From positions 1 through 33,930 of the forward strand of contig JAPLPK010000043.1 in assembly GCA_026400275.1 (NCBI GenBank): a DNA stretch of 33,930 nucleotides, read 5' to 3'. Made by a program: the position numbers and the translations under genes. Origin of the DNA: Burkholderiales bacterium. Lineage in GTDB: Bacteria > Pseudomonadota > Gammaproteobacteria > Burkholderiales > Burkholderiaceae_C. The notes beneath the pieces were generated by a model. It was not told where the DNA came from and did no database searches. It saw nothing but the letters and a program-made list of their open reading frames with translations. This document shows, one piece after another, positions 18,701 through 25,673 of this stretch (the first letter of the stretch is position 1; each line of letters begins with the position of its first letter).

Positions 18701-18981
18701 TGGGCGTGCTGCCCCTGGTGCTGTCCACCGGCGCGGGCGCCGAGATGCGCTCAGCCATGGGTGTGGCGGTGTTCGCCGGAATGATTGGCGTGACGGCCTT
18801 TGGCCTGTTCCTGACGCCGGTGTTCTATGTGCTGATGCGCCGCCTGGCCGGCAACCGCGCCCTGAAACACCACGGCGAAGTCGGCCACATCGAAACCGCT
18901 GCGCCCTCTTTGCCCTCGCTGCCCACGCTGCCGCATGGCGGTGGTGGCTCGGCCCGCCCACTGCCCGCCGCGCCCCTGTAA
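15730..18981 (+). CDS. RND efflux transporter, HAE1 family (MexF-like)
   Basis: A 1083-residue proton-driven multidrug pump in the inner membrane, the usual length for AcrB/MexF. It opens with MNLSKFFIDRPIFAGVLSLL. Twelve membrane helices are arranged as 1+5 and 1+5, with two large periplasmic loops. Helix 4 carries the proton-relay aspartates in GIVVDDAIVVVENVERN. LFLQTWRASIIPLLAVPVS and the second-half TSLAFIMGVLPLVLSTGAG are family signatures. Residues through the first half closely follow Pseudomonas MexF as I remember it (DLTMVVHLTSPNKRYDMNYL). MexF pumps export chloramphenicol, quinolones and aromatic or nitro compounds; the substrates here are not known. The last 40 residues are a loosely conserved Pro/Ser/Gly-rich tail. 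Confidence 0.96.
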   Translation: MNLSKFFIDRPIFAGVLSLLMLIAGLIALRSLPISEYPEVAPPSVVVRAQYPGANPKVIAETVATPLEESINGVEGMLYMGSQATTDGVMTLTVTFKLGTDPDKAQQLVQNRVSQAEPRLPEEVRRLGVTTVKSAPDLTMVVHLTSPNKRYDMNYLRNYAVLNVKDRLARIQGVGQVQIFGGGDYSMRVWLDPQKVAQRGLSASDVVAAIRGQNVQAAAGVVGASPGLAGVDMQLSINAQGRLQSEEEFGDIIVKTGADGAITRLRDIGRLEMGAADYSLRSLLNNDPAVGMGVFQAPGSNALDISSNVRKTMDELQKNMPEGVEFRIAYDPTQFVRASIESVVHTLLEAVLLVVLVVILFLQTWRASIIPLLAVPVSVVGTFAVLHILGFSINALSLFGLVLAIGIVVDDAIVVVENVERNIEAGLSPRDATYKAMREVSGPIIAIALVLVAVFVPLAFISGLTGQFYKQFAVTIAISTVISAINSLTLSPALAALLLRGHDAPKDALTRGMDKALGWLFRGFNRFFHRGSEAYSGGVKRVIGRKALMMVMYLVLIAVTFGLFKAVPSGFVPAQDKQYLIGFAQLPDGATLDRTEDVIKRMGEIVKKNPNVEDAIAFPGLSINGFTNSSNSGIVFATLKPFEERKRADQSGGAVAGQLNQAFGSIQDAFIVMFPPPPVSGLGTTGGFKLQLEDRGGLGYDEMDKAVKAFMAKAYQTPELAGMFTSWQVNVPQLYADIDRTKARQLGVPVTDIFDTMQIYLGSLYANDFNKFGRTYTVRVQADAPYRARAEDVGLLKVRSTTGEMVPLSALMKVNSSFGPERAMRYNGYLAADINGGPAPGFSSGQAQDAINRIAAETLPKGVGYEWTELTYQEILAGNSALLVFPLAILLVFLVLAAQYESLTLPLAIILIVPMGILAAMTGVWIHGGDNNVFTQIGLIVLVGLSAKNAILIVEFARELEFEGRTPVQAAIEASRLRLRPILMTSLAFIMGVLPLVLSTGAGAEMRSAMGVAVFAGMIGVTAFGLFLTPVFYVLMRRLAGNRALKHHGEVGHIETAAPSLPSLPTLPHGGGGSARPLPAAPL

Positions 18982-18996
18982 GAACGGAGAAACACC

Positions 18997-20445
18997 ATGA
19001 AACTTTTGAACCATGCACTGGCACCGCTGCTCGCCGCCCTGGTGCTGGCTGGTTGCGCCAGCGTCCCTACGGTGGACCCGGTTGCCATCGCCGCCGCGCC
19101 TGCGGCCTTCAAAGAGGGCGCGCAGTGGACAGCTCTGAGCCCGGCCGAAGCCCGCGACCGTGGCACCTGGTGGAAGGCCTTTGCCGACCCCACGCTGGAC
19201 ACGTTGGTCGAGCGTGCCAGCCTGCACAACACCGGCATTGCCGAAGCCGCAGCCCGCCTTGCCCAGGCACAGGCACTGCTGCAAAGCAGCCAGGCGGACA
19301 AGTCGGTACAGCTGGGCTTGGGTACCGGAGCCACCCGCCAGGCCGGTGCCAACACCACCAACGGCAGTGTACCCAGCACCCTGGTCACGGCCAGCGCACA
19401 GCTGTCGTACGAGGTGGACCTGTTCGGCAAACTGGCGCGCGCCACCGACGCCGCCAGTCTGGACGCCCAGGCCCGTGCGGCGCTGCTGCAGAGCACGCGT
19501 TTGCTGGTGCAGGCGAATGTGGCGCAAACCTATTTGTCTCTGCGCGCGCTGGACACCGAACGTGCCCTGGTGCGGGCCACGGTAGATGCCTACCAGGACA
19601 CGCTGCAGCTGACGCAAAGCCGCTTCCGCGCCGGTGATGTGGCCGAGCTGGAAGTAGTGCGCGTGCAGACCGAAGTAGCCGCTACCGAGTCCGATGCCCT
19701 GGCGCTGGACCGCCAGCGCGCCACGCTGGAACATGCGCTGGCCGTGCTGGTGGGCGACGCGGCGTCCAGCTTCCACCTGGAGCCGGCCGACTGGCGCACC
19801 GCCCTGCCGGTGATACCCGCCGGTGTGCCCGGCACCGTGCTGGCACGCAGGCCCGACGTAGCCGCCGCACAGAGCAATCTGCTGGCCGCGCAGGCCCGCG
19901 TGGGCGTGGCGCAGACGGCCTGGTTCCCCAGCGTGTCGCTGACCGCCGCCGGCGGCTATGCATCGCCCGAACTCGGCGACGTGTTCAAGTGGTCGGCCCG
20001 CGCCTGGGGCATCGGCGCTTTGCTGTCGGTACCGCTGCTGGACGGTGGCCGGCGCGAAGCCGGTGTGCAGGCCGCCAACGCCCAGTTGGATGGCGCCACC
20101 GCCCAGTACCGTGGCCAGGTGCTGACCGCTTTCCAGGAGGTGGAAGACCAGCTCGCCGCGCTGCGCCTGCTGGACCAGCAAGCCCAGGCGCAGGGGCGCG
20201 CGGTGGCATCGGCCAGCCGGGCCACGGTGCTGTCGGATTCGCGCTACCGCAACGGCCTGGTCAGCCAGCTGGACCTGCTGGAAGCGCGGCGCAGCGAGCT
20301 GCTCAACCGCCGCCAGGCCCTGGGTGTGCGCTCGGCCCAGTACCAGGCCACGGTGGGGTTGGTGCGTGCCCTCGGCGGTGGCTGGGATGCGCCAGAAAAG
20401 TCTGCCATGGAGGTCGCGCCACAGGTGCTGGCGAAGACGCTGTAG
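18997..20445 (+). CDS. RND efflux outer-membrane lipoprotein channel (NodT/OprN-like)
   Basis: A 482-residue TolC-type outer-membrane factor. A lipoprotein signal peptide is clear: charged MKLLNHALAP, a hydrophobic run and the lipobox LAGC, so Cys is lipidated. Two OEP repeats of long helices follow. Typical phrases are WWKAFADPTLDTLVERA at the start, LVTASAQLSYEVDLFGKL, VLARRPDVAAAQSNLLAAQARVG in the second repeat and YRNGLVSQLDLLEARR near the end. The start has a GGAGA site, 15 bases after the pump stop. It completes the adaptor-pump-channel set, so this operon can make a full tripartite exporter. Confidence 0.95.
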   Translation: MKLLNHALAPLLAALVLAGCASVPTVDPVAIAAAPAAFKEGAQWTALSPAEARDRGTWWKAFADPTLDTLVERASLHNTGIAEAAARLAQAQALLQSSQADKSVQLGLGTGATRQAGANTTNGSVPSTLVTASAQLSYEVDLFGKLARATDAASLDAQARAALLQSTRLLVQANVAQTYLSLRALDTERALVRATVDAYQDTLQLTQSRFRAGDVAELEVVRVQTEVAATESDALALDRQRATLEHALAVLVGDAASSFHLEPADWRTALPVIPAGVPGTVLARRPDVAAAQSNLLAAQARVGVAQTAWFPSVSLTAAGGYASPELGDVFKWSARAWGIGALLSVPLLDGGRREAGVQAANAQLDGATAQYRGQVLTAFQEVEDQLAALRLLDQQAQAQGRAVASASRATVLSDSRYRNGLVSQLDLLEARRSELLNRRQALGVRSAQYQATVGLVRALGGGWDAPEKSAMEVAPQVLAKTL

Positions 20446-20466
20446 GCGCAGGATTTATACAAAACA

Positions 20467-20515
20467 AGGCTGTAGCGCAATCAACACCTGCGCTAGCAGC
20501 TATTAAATAAGTAGC
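20467..20515 (+). repeat. Intergenic palindromic repeat, copy C
   Basis: A bulged hairpin (AGGCTGTAGCGCA against TGCGCTAGCAGCT) runs into GCTAT-taaataa-GTAGC (20499-20515). It ends 3 bases before the MFS start codon, so it takes up the space where a ribosome-binding site would be. It may affect readthrough from the RND operon or translation of the MFS gene. Confidence 0.6.
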
Positions 20516-20518
20516 AAA

Positions 20519-21730
20519 ATGAATCCATCTGCATCCACCACCGCCACACACGGCCTGGCCGGCAAAAGCCCGCCTACCCTGGCCCGCAACTGGCTGGCCG
20601 TGGGCTCCATCGCCGTGGGCACTTTCGCGATGGTGACCACCGAGTTTCTGCCGGTCGGCCTGCTGACCGACATCGCGGCCGACCTGAACGTGTCCGTAGG
20701 CCACGCCGGCCTGATGGTCACCGTGCCGGGCCTGGTCGCGGCCGTGGCCGGGCCGGCGCTGATCGTCGCGTCGGGCAGGCTGGACCGCCGCCTGGTAATG
20801 ATCGCCCTGACCCTGCTGCTGACCCTGGTCAACCTGGTCGGCGCGCTGGCGCCTAGCTTTGGCGTGATGCTGGCTGCGCGGGTGCTGCTGGGCATCTGCG
20901 TGGGCGGCTTCTGGACCTTTGCGCCGGGCATAGGCACGCAGCTGGTGCCGGCGGCCTCGCAAGCACGGGCCATGGCCATCATCCTGGCGGGTGTTTCCGT
21001 GGGCACGGTGGCGGGCGTGCCGGCCGGTGCGCTGCTGGGCAGCCTGGCCGGTTGGCGCAGCGCCTTTGCCACGACGGCGGTGCTGGCCGCGCTGGTAACG
21101 CTGGCCCAGTGGTGGCTGTTGCCGGCCCTGCCCGCCGCGCGCGCCCTGCGTGCGGCAGACCTGCTCAAGCCGTTGCGGCTACCCATGGCGCAGGTCGGCC
21201 TGGTGGCCATAGCCTTCTTGATCCTGGGGCACTTTGCGGCCTACACCTACCTTAAGGCATTGCTGGAAAAGGTCTTCGGGCTGGAGCCCGCCATGGTGGC
21301 CGTCTTGCGGCTGGTCTTCGGAGTGGTGGGCATTGCCGGCAACTTCATCGGCGGCAAGCTGGTGGCGTGGAACCTGCGCCTGGCCTTGATCGCGCCAGCG
21401 GCCCTGCTGGGAATGGCATTGCTGGCGGCAGCCATCAGCGGCCCCGGCGCCGTCAGCGCCGACATGGTGGTGGCCGCCTGGGGCCTGGCTTTTGGCGCGC
21501 TGCCGGTGGCGCTGACTGCCTGGATGATCCAAGCCGTGCCCGACGCACCCGACGCCGGCCAGGCCGTGCTGGTCAGCGTGTTCCAGATCGCCCTGGCCAG
21601 CGGGGCATTGCTGGGCGGGTGGGCGGTAGATGGCTACGGCGTGCCCAGCGCCATGGTGTTGGGTGGGGCCATGGCCTGGGCTGCAGCAGGCGTGCTGGGC
21701 CTGTTTGGCCGCCAGCAGTCCCGCATGTAA
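20519..21730 (+). CDS. MFS transporter (sugar/drug efflux, NepI/YdhP-like DHA1 type)
   Basis: A 403-residue inner-membrane exporter with twelve hydrophobic helices. The first helix carries GTFAMVTTEFLPVGLLTDIAADL, the hallmark of the AraJ/NepI/YdhP-type efflux group. The loop after helix 2 is ASGRLDRRLVM, matching the MFS motif A position. ATG 20519 is the only good start but lacks a ribosome-binding site, because repeat copy C abuts it. It follows the RND channel gene by 73 bases on the same strand, so it may be cotranscribed. The substrate (sugar, purine nucleoside or drug) cannot be told from sequence. Confidence 0.92.
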   Translation: MNPSASTTATHGLAGKSPPTLARNWLAVGSIAVGTFAMVTTEFLPVGLLTDIAADLNVSVGHAGLMVTVPGLVAAVAGPALIVASGRLDRRLVMIALTLLLTLVNLVGALAPSFGVMLAARVLLGICVGGFWTFAPGIGTQLVPAASQARAMAIILAGVSVGTVAGVPAGALLGSLAGWRSAFATTAVLAALVTLAQWWLLPALPAARALRAADLLKPLRLPMAQVGLVAIAFLILGHFAAYTYLKALLEKVFGLEPAMVAVLRLVFGVVGIAGNFIGGKLVAWNLRLALIAPAALLGMALLAAAISGPGAVSADMVVAAWGLAFGALPVALTAWMIQAVPDAPDAGQAVLVSVFQIALASGALLGGWAVDGYGVPSAMVLGGAMAWAAAGVLGLFGRQQSRM

Positions 21731-21777
21731 GCCCACTGCTTTACACGGGTGTCACACCTGGGTGCAAAAATGATGGA

Positions 21778-22413
21778 ATGCAAGATCGAATCCAAACCCT
21801 GGGCGAGGAGATCGCCAACAGCGTGAGCCACGGCGTCGGCCTGGTGGCCGCCCTGGTAGCCGCGCCATTTCTGATAGCTGCGGCCAGCCAGTTGTCGGCT
21901 GCCAACCTGGTCGGTGCCATCATCTTCGCCGTGACAATGGTGCTGCTGTTCGCCGCCTCCCCGCTGTACCCCGCGCTGCCGCAGGGCCCGGCCAAGCGTG
22001 TGTTCATGAAGCTGGACCACGGCGCCATCTACCTCTTCATCGCCGGCAGCTACACGCCGTTTGCGCTGGGCGCTTTGTCCGGCCCCTGGGGCTGGACGCT
22101 GTTTGGCCTGGTGTGGTCGATGGCGGTGATGGGCGTGGTCTTGAAGTCCTTCAACCGCCTGACGCACCCCTGGCTGTCCACCGGCCTGTACCTGGCCATG
22201 GGCTGGCTGGTGCTGATTGCTGCGGTGCCGCTGGTACAAAACGTGCCCACCATGGGCATTGCGTTGCTGGTGGCCGGCGGCCTGGCCTACACCCTGGGCG
22301 TGGTGTTCTTTGCGCTGGACCACAAGGTGCGCTACGCCCACGCCGTGTGGCATGCGTTTGTGGTGGCCGGCACCGGCTTCCACTTCTTCGCCGTGTTGAA
22401 TTACTCTTCTTAA
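21778..22413 (+). CDS. Hemolysin III/PAQR-family membrane protein
   Basis: A 211-residue inner-membrane protein with about seven helices. PAQR-type motifs are all present: NSVSHGVGLVAAL in helix 1, MKLDHGAIYLFIAGSYTPF in the middle and HAVWHAFVVAGTGFHFFAV at the end. The His and Asp residues in them form the family's metal (zinc) site. Bacterial members are annotated hemolysin III (YqfA/TrhA-like); a role in membrane-lipid or membrane-energetics homeostasis has been suggested. ATG 21778 is the first in-frame ATG and gives the normal N terminus (MQDRIQTLGEEIANS). A strong two-way terminator follows directly. Confidence 0.92.
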   Translation: MQDRIQTLGEEIANSVSHGVGLVAALVAAPFLIAAASQLSAANLVGAIIFAVTMVLLFAASPLYPALPQGPAKRVFMKLDHGAIYLFIAGSYTPFALGALSGPWGWTLFGLVWSMAVMGVVLKSFNRLTHPWLSTGLYLAMGWLVLIAAVPLVQNVPTMGIALLVAGGLAYTLGVVFFALDHKVRYAHAVWHAFVVAGTGFHFFAVLNYSS

Positions 22414-22418
22414 ATAAA

Positions 22419-22459
22419 AAGAGCTGCCAGCGCAGGTATTACCTGCGCTGGCAGCTCTT
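22419..22459. terminator. Bidirectional intrinsic terminator between convergent genes (also repeat copy D)
   Basis: A perfect 20-base inverted repeat: AAGAGCTGCCAGCGCAGGTA (22419-22438), one base, then its complement (22440-22459). It is flanked by an A-run on the left and TTAATT on the right. It sits 5 bases after the PAQR stop and 12 bases from the desulfurase stop, so it can end transcription from both sides. Confidence 0.85.
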
Positions 22460-22470
22460 AATTCAATAGC
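22419..22470 (+). repeat. Intergenic palindromic repeat, copy D
   Basis: The terminator stem above plus GCTCT-taattca-ATAGC (22454-22470) shows the same two-part plan as copies A-C, with one mismatch in the short palindrome. It has the longest and most perfect stem of the four. Confidence 0.6.
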
Positions 22471-22471
22471 A

Positions 22472-24379
22472 TCAACCGTTGCGGCGGGCGGATGCCAGGC
22501 GTTTCACCACCGTGACCAGCAGGTCGATCTCGGCAAAGGTGTTGTAGAAGGCCAGCGATGGCCGCACCGTGGTCTCCACGCCCATGCGCCGCAAAATCGG
22601 CTGCGCGCAGTGGTGGCCGGTGCGCACCGCAATGCCCTCCTCGTTCAAGGCCTTGCCAACCTCTTCGGTGCTGTAGCCGGCCAGAGTGAAGGACATCACA
22701 CTGGCCTTGTCCGCCGCAGTACCGATCAGGCGCACGCCGGGAATCGCACCCAGCTGCTGCATGCCGTAGACCAGCAACTCGTGCTCGTAGCGGGCGATGT
22801 TCTCAATGCCCACTTTGTTCACATAGTCGATGGCCGCGCCCAGGCCCACGGCGTCGGCGATGTTGCCGGTGCCGGCCTCGAACTTGTTCGGGATAGGCTG
22901 GAACACGGTTTTCTCGAAGGTCACGTCGGCAATCATGTTGCCGCCGCCCTGCCAGGGCGGCATGTCTTCCAGCACCTCCCGCTTGCCCCAGACCACGCCG
23001 ATGCCGGTGGGGCCGAACACCTTGTGGCCGGAGAAGACGAAGAAGTCGGCGCCAATGTCCTGCACGTCGACCCGCATGTGCGAGATCGACTGCGCGCCAT
23101 CGACCAGCGCCTTGGCGCCAGCGCGGTGCGCCAGTGCTACGATTTCCTTCACCGGCACTACGGTACCCAGCGCGTTCGACACCTGGGTCACGGCGACGAT
23201 CTTAGTGCGGTCGTTCAGCAGCTTGCGGTACTCGTCCAGCAGCACCTGGCCTTTGTCGTCCACCGGAATCACGCGCAGCTTGGCGCCCTTGGCAGCAGCC
23301 AGTTGCTGCCAGGGCACGATGTTGGCGTGGTGCTCCAGGTTCGACACGATGATCTCGTCGCCCTCGCGCACATGCTGGCCGCCCCAGCTCTTGGCCACGA
23401 GGTTGATGGCCTCGGTGGTGCCGCGCACAAAGATCACCTCGTTCACGTCCGGCGCGTTGATGAACTTCTTCACCCGCTCCCGCGCACCTTCGTAGGCGTC
23501 GGTGGCGCGGGCCGCCAGCGCATGGGCAGCGCGGTGGATGTTGGAGTTCTCGTGCTCGTAGAAGTAGGCGATGCGATCTATGACGGACTGCGGCTTGTGC
23601 GTGGTGGCGGCGTTGTCGAACCACACCAATTGCTTGCCGTTGACCCGCTCCTGCAAGATAGGGAAGTCGCGGCGCACAGCGTTGACGTCGAACGCTGGGT
23701 GGGCCGAGCCGGCATACGGAGGTACATCGTTACGGCCCGCTTTGGCGGGGGTGACATAGCCATTCGGCAAGGTCACCGCATCGACAAAGTAGAAGGCGGG
23801 TGTGGTCTGCGGCACCGGAGGCGTAGGCAAAGCAGCGGGCCGTGCTGCATCGCTGGGCGGTGCAAACGGCAAGCGGCTCAAAGCATCCAGGCTGGAACCA
23901 ATGTCTGGCGCCGACGGCGCAGGGTGGCCCATATCAGGACTCAGAAAGTAGTACGGCGAAGCGCTGGGCACAGCACTAGGCAAAGCCTCTGGCACACCCA
24001 GGGCGGCACCGCCGATACGTGGCTCGTAGGCCGGTAACTCGCTAACCACCCGGTCAGGCAGGCCGTTACCAGCCTGCGCATGGGGCTGCAAAGCCGGTGC
24101 CCGGTTTGCCAGGCTCAGCACCGAGCCGGGCGACGCAGGAATCAGATTGCTGCCCGGCACCTGGCCGATCGGAATCGGTGTACCCGGCACGCTGGGGCCG
24201 AAGCCAGCCGGGCTGGTCAACGGCGACCCCGCAGGCGCGAAATTGCCTGGCGCTTGCACGCCTGGTACGGCGACCGACTGTCCCGGAACAGCCGAGAACA
24301 GCGCAGTCGCCATGCGGGCCAGCGTGGCCGGGTCGGGCAGGCCCGCTGGCAACGAGGGTTGGGGAACAACGGTAGTCAT
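22472..24379 (-). CDS. Cysteine desulfurase, family 2A encapsulin cargo (SufS-like with long N-terminal loading domain)
   Basis: A 635-residue PLP enzyme that takes sulfur from cysteine, giving alanine and a persulfide. Residues from about 228 are a full SufS-type desulfurase: LVWFDNAATTHKPQ, EHH at 349-351, D427 in LVDGAQS, PLP lysine K453 in FSGHKVFGPTG and sulfur-accepting C591 in RTGHHCAQP. Residues 1-225 are Pro/Ala/Gly/Ser-rich and disordered, with islands ATALFSAVPGQS, YYFLSPDMGHP (143-153) and FYFVDAVTLPNGYVTP (196-211). Housekeeping SufS is about 410 residues; this extension is the known cargo-loading domain of family 2A encapsulin desulfurases. The gene starts 15 bases after the shell gene, so cargo and shell are cotranscribed. 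Confidence 0.95.
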   Translation of the reverse strand: MTTVVPQPSLPAGLPDPATLARMATALFSAVPGQSVAVPGVQAPGNFAPAGSPLTSPAGFGPSVPGTPIPIGQVPGSNLIPASPGSVLSLANRAPALQPHAQAGNGLPDRVVSELPAYEPRIGGAALGVPEALPSAVPSASPYYFLSPDMGHPAPSAPDIGSSLDALSRLPFAPPSDAARPAALPTPPVPQTTPAFYFVDAVTLPNGYVTPAKAGRNDVPPYAGSAHPAFDVNAVRRDFPILQERVNGKQLVWFDNAATTHKPQSVIDRIAYFYEHENSNIHRAAHALAARATDAYEGARERVKKFINAPDVNEVIFVRGTTEAINLVAKSWGGQHVREGDEIIVSNLEHHANIVPWQQLAAAKGAKLRVIPVDDKGQVLLDEYRKLLNDRTKIVAVTQVSNALGTVVPVKEIVALAHRAGAKALVDGAQSISHMRVDVQDIGADFFVFSGHKVFGPTGIGVVWGKREVLEDMPPWQGGGNMIADVTFEKTVFQPIPNKFEAGTGNIADAVGLGAAIDYVNKVGIENIARYEHELLVYGMQQLGAIPGVRLIGTAADKASVMSFTLAGYSTEEVGKALNEEGIAVRTGHHCAQPILRRMGVETTVRPSLAFYNTFAEIDLLVTVVKRLASARRNG

Positions 24380-24394
24380 AGTGACAGCACCGCT

Positions 24395-25321
24395 TTACTT
24401 GTAGGTGTCCGGATAGTCGTGGTACTTGCCGATTTCGACGTCGTCCAGCACGGCCAGTGCGTCGGTGGTCAGCACCGCCAGCGAGCAGTACAGCGAGATC
24501 AGGTAGGAGGCAATCGCTTGGTCGTTGATGCCCATGAAGCGCACCGACAAGCCAGGTGCCTGCTCGCCTGGCAGGCCGGGTTGGAACAGACCCACCACGC
24601 CCTGGCGCTTGTCGCCCACGCGCAGCAGCAGAATCTTGCTCTTGCCGTCTGCCACAGGCACCTTGTTCGACGGGATCAATGGAATGCCGCGCCAGGTGAT
24701 GAACTGCGAACCGAACAGGCTGACGGTGGGCGGTGGCGTGCCACGGCGCGTGGCTTCACGGCCAAAGGCGGCGATAGCCAAGGGGTGGGCCAGGAAGAAG
24801 GCGGGCTCTTTCCAGACCTTTGTCAGCAGCTCGTCCAGGTCGTCGGGCGTAGGTGCGCCAGTCAGTGGGAAGATGCGCTGCTCGTCCGTCACCTGGGCCA
24901 GCAGGCCGTAGTCCGGGTTGTTGATGAGTTCGCTTTCCTGGTTCTCCTTGATGGTCTCGATAGTCAGGCGCAGCTGTTCCTTGATCTGGTCGTGCGGGCT
25001 GCTGTACAGGTCAGAGATGCGGGTGTGCACATCGAGGATGGTGCTCACGGCATTCAGGAAGTACTCGCGCGGCTGCTCTTCGTAATCCACAAAGGTGCGG
25101 GGCAGCTGGTTTTCCGACTGGCGGGCGGTGCAGGTGACCTTGATGGACTCGGCGTTCTTCACCTTGTTCAGGCGGTAGATACCGGCCTCCACCGGCGTCC
25201 ACTGCAGCAGATGCGTCAGCCAGCGCGGCGAGATGGTTTCCAGCTGGGGCGCGGTTTTGGTCGCGTTGGCTAGCTGGCGCGCGGCGTTGTCGCCGAGGGT
25301 ACTGAGGTTCACACTGCTCAT
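24395..25321 (-). CDS. Family 2A encapsulin shell protein (SrpI-like)
   Basis: A 308-residue HK97-fold protein expected to self-assemble into a closed nanocompartment around the desulfurase. Recognition rests on the overall sequence (MSSVNLSTLGDNAARQLANATK, WLTHLLQWTPVEAGIYRLNK, INNPDYGLLAQ, FFLAHPLAIAAFGREATRRG, LYCSLAVLTTDALAVLDDVEIG), the family length near 310 and the partner gene. These proteins were once annotated as SrpI, a sulfur-starvation-induced membrane protein, but no membrane helix is present here. ATG 25321 has a GGAG site. The known role is to sequester sulfur delivered by cysteine desulfurase. The gene lies between a small XRE regulator gene (82-base gap) and the cargo gene. 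Confidence 0.94.
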   Translation of the reverse strand: MSSVNLSTLGDNAARQLANATKTAPQLETISPRWLTHLLQWTPVEAGIYRLNKVKNAESIKVTCTARQSENQLPRTFVDYEEQPREYFLNAVSTILDVHTRISDLYSSPHDQIKEQLRLTIETIKENQESELINNPDYGLLAQVTDEQRIFPLTGAPTPDDLDELLTKVWKEPAFFLAHPLAIAAFGREATRRGTPPPTVSLFGSQFITWRGIPLIPSNKVPVADGKSKILLLRVGDKRQGVVGLFQPGLPGEQAPGLSVRFMGINDQAIASYLISLYCSLAVLTTDALAVLDDVEIGKYHDYPDTYK

Positions 25322-25403
25322 GAAAGGACTCCGTTGAAAAAGATGGTGAAGAAGAAAAGGTAAACAGGAATGGCCCGCAGTGTCGGACGCCTACAGGCAT
25401 CCT

Positions 25404-25673
25404 TCAACATGCTATAGCCGTCAATCGCAGGCCCCGGCGCGTGCGCCGCTCGGTGAGATGGTCGCAATCGGCCATCAGCGTGGACAAGGAAACACCCAGT
25501 GCGCTGGCCAGCTTTTCGGTGGTGACGATGGAGGCAATCGCGCGGCCCCGCTCGATCTCACCGACGTACGAGCGGTTCAGGTCCGCGTGCTCAGCCAGTT
25601 GTTCCTGTGACCAGCCACGCGCCTCGCGCAGCTGGCGCACCGCCTGGCCCAGGCTTTCGACAATCGCACTCAT
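25404..25673 (-). CDS. Small XRE-family transcriptional regulator in the encapsulin operon
   Basis: An 89-residue DNA-binding protein that is almost all one helix-turn-helix domain (about 9-68): LGQAVRQLREARGWSQEQLAEHADLNRS, here in outline, then YVGEIERGRAIASIVTTEKLASALG. The last 20 residues are basic and end in Cys. A longer reading of the frame to 26153 is a shadow of the acetyltransferase gene. ATG 25673 overlaps the acetyltransferase stop (ATGA), so it is translationally coupled. It is the only regulator inside the encapsulin operon and is a good candidate to control it. It has no ligand-binding domain, so any signal would have to act on the short tail or through a partner. Confidence 0.88.
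   Translation of the reverse strand: MSAIVESLGQAVRQLREARGWSQEQLAEHADLNRSYVGEIERGRAIASIVTTEKLASALGVSLSTLMADCDHLTERRTRRGLRLTAIAC

Noticed and set aside
18751..20181. 476-residue open frame on the minus strand, antisense to the RND channel gene
   Set aside because: Composition is the low-complexity Gln/His/Gly/Arg mix expected from the antisense of a high-GC gene. The plus-strand OprN-like protein is complete and recognisable.
22610..24037. 475-residue open frame on the plus strand inside the desulfurase gene
   Set aside because: It is antisense to clear SufS-type sequence and resembles no family. It is a GC-driven shadow.
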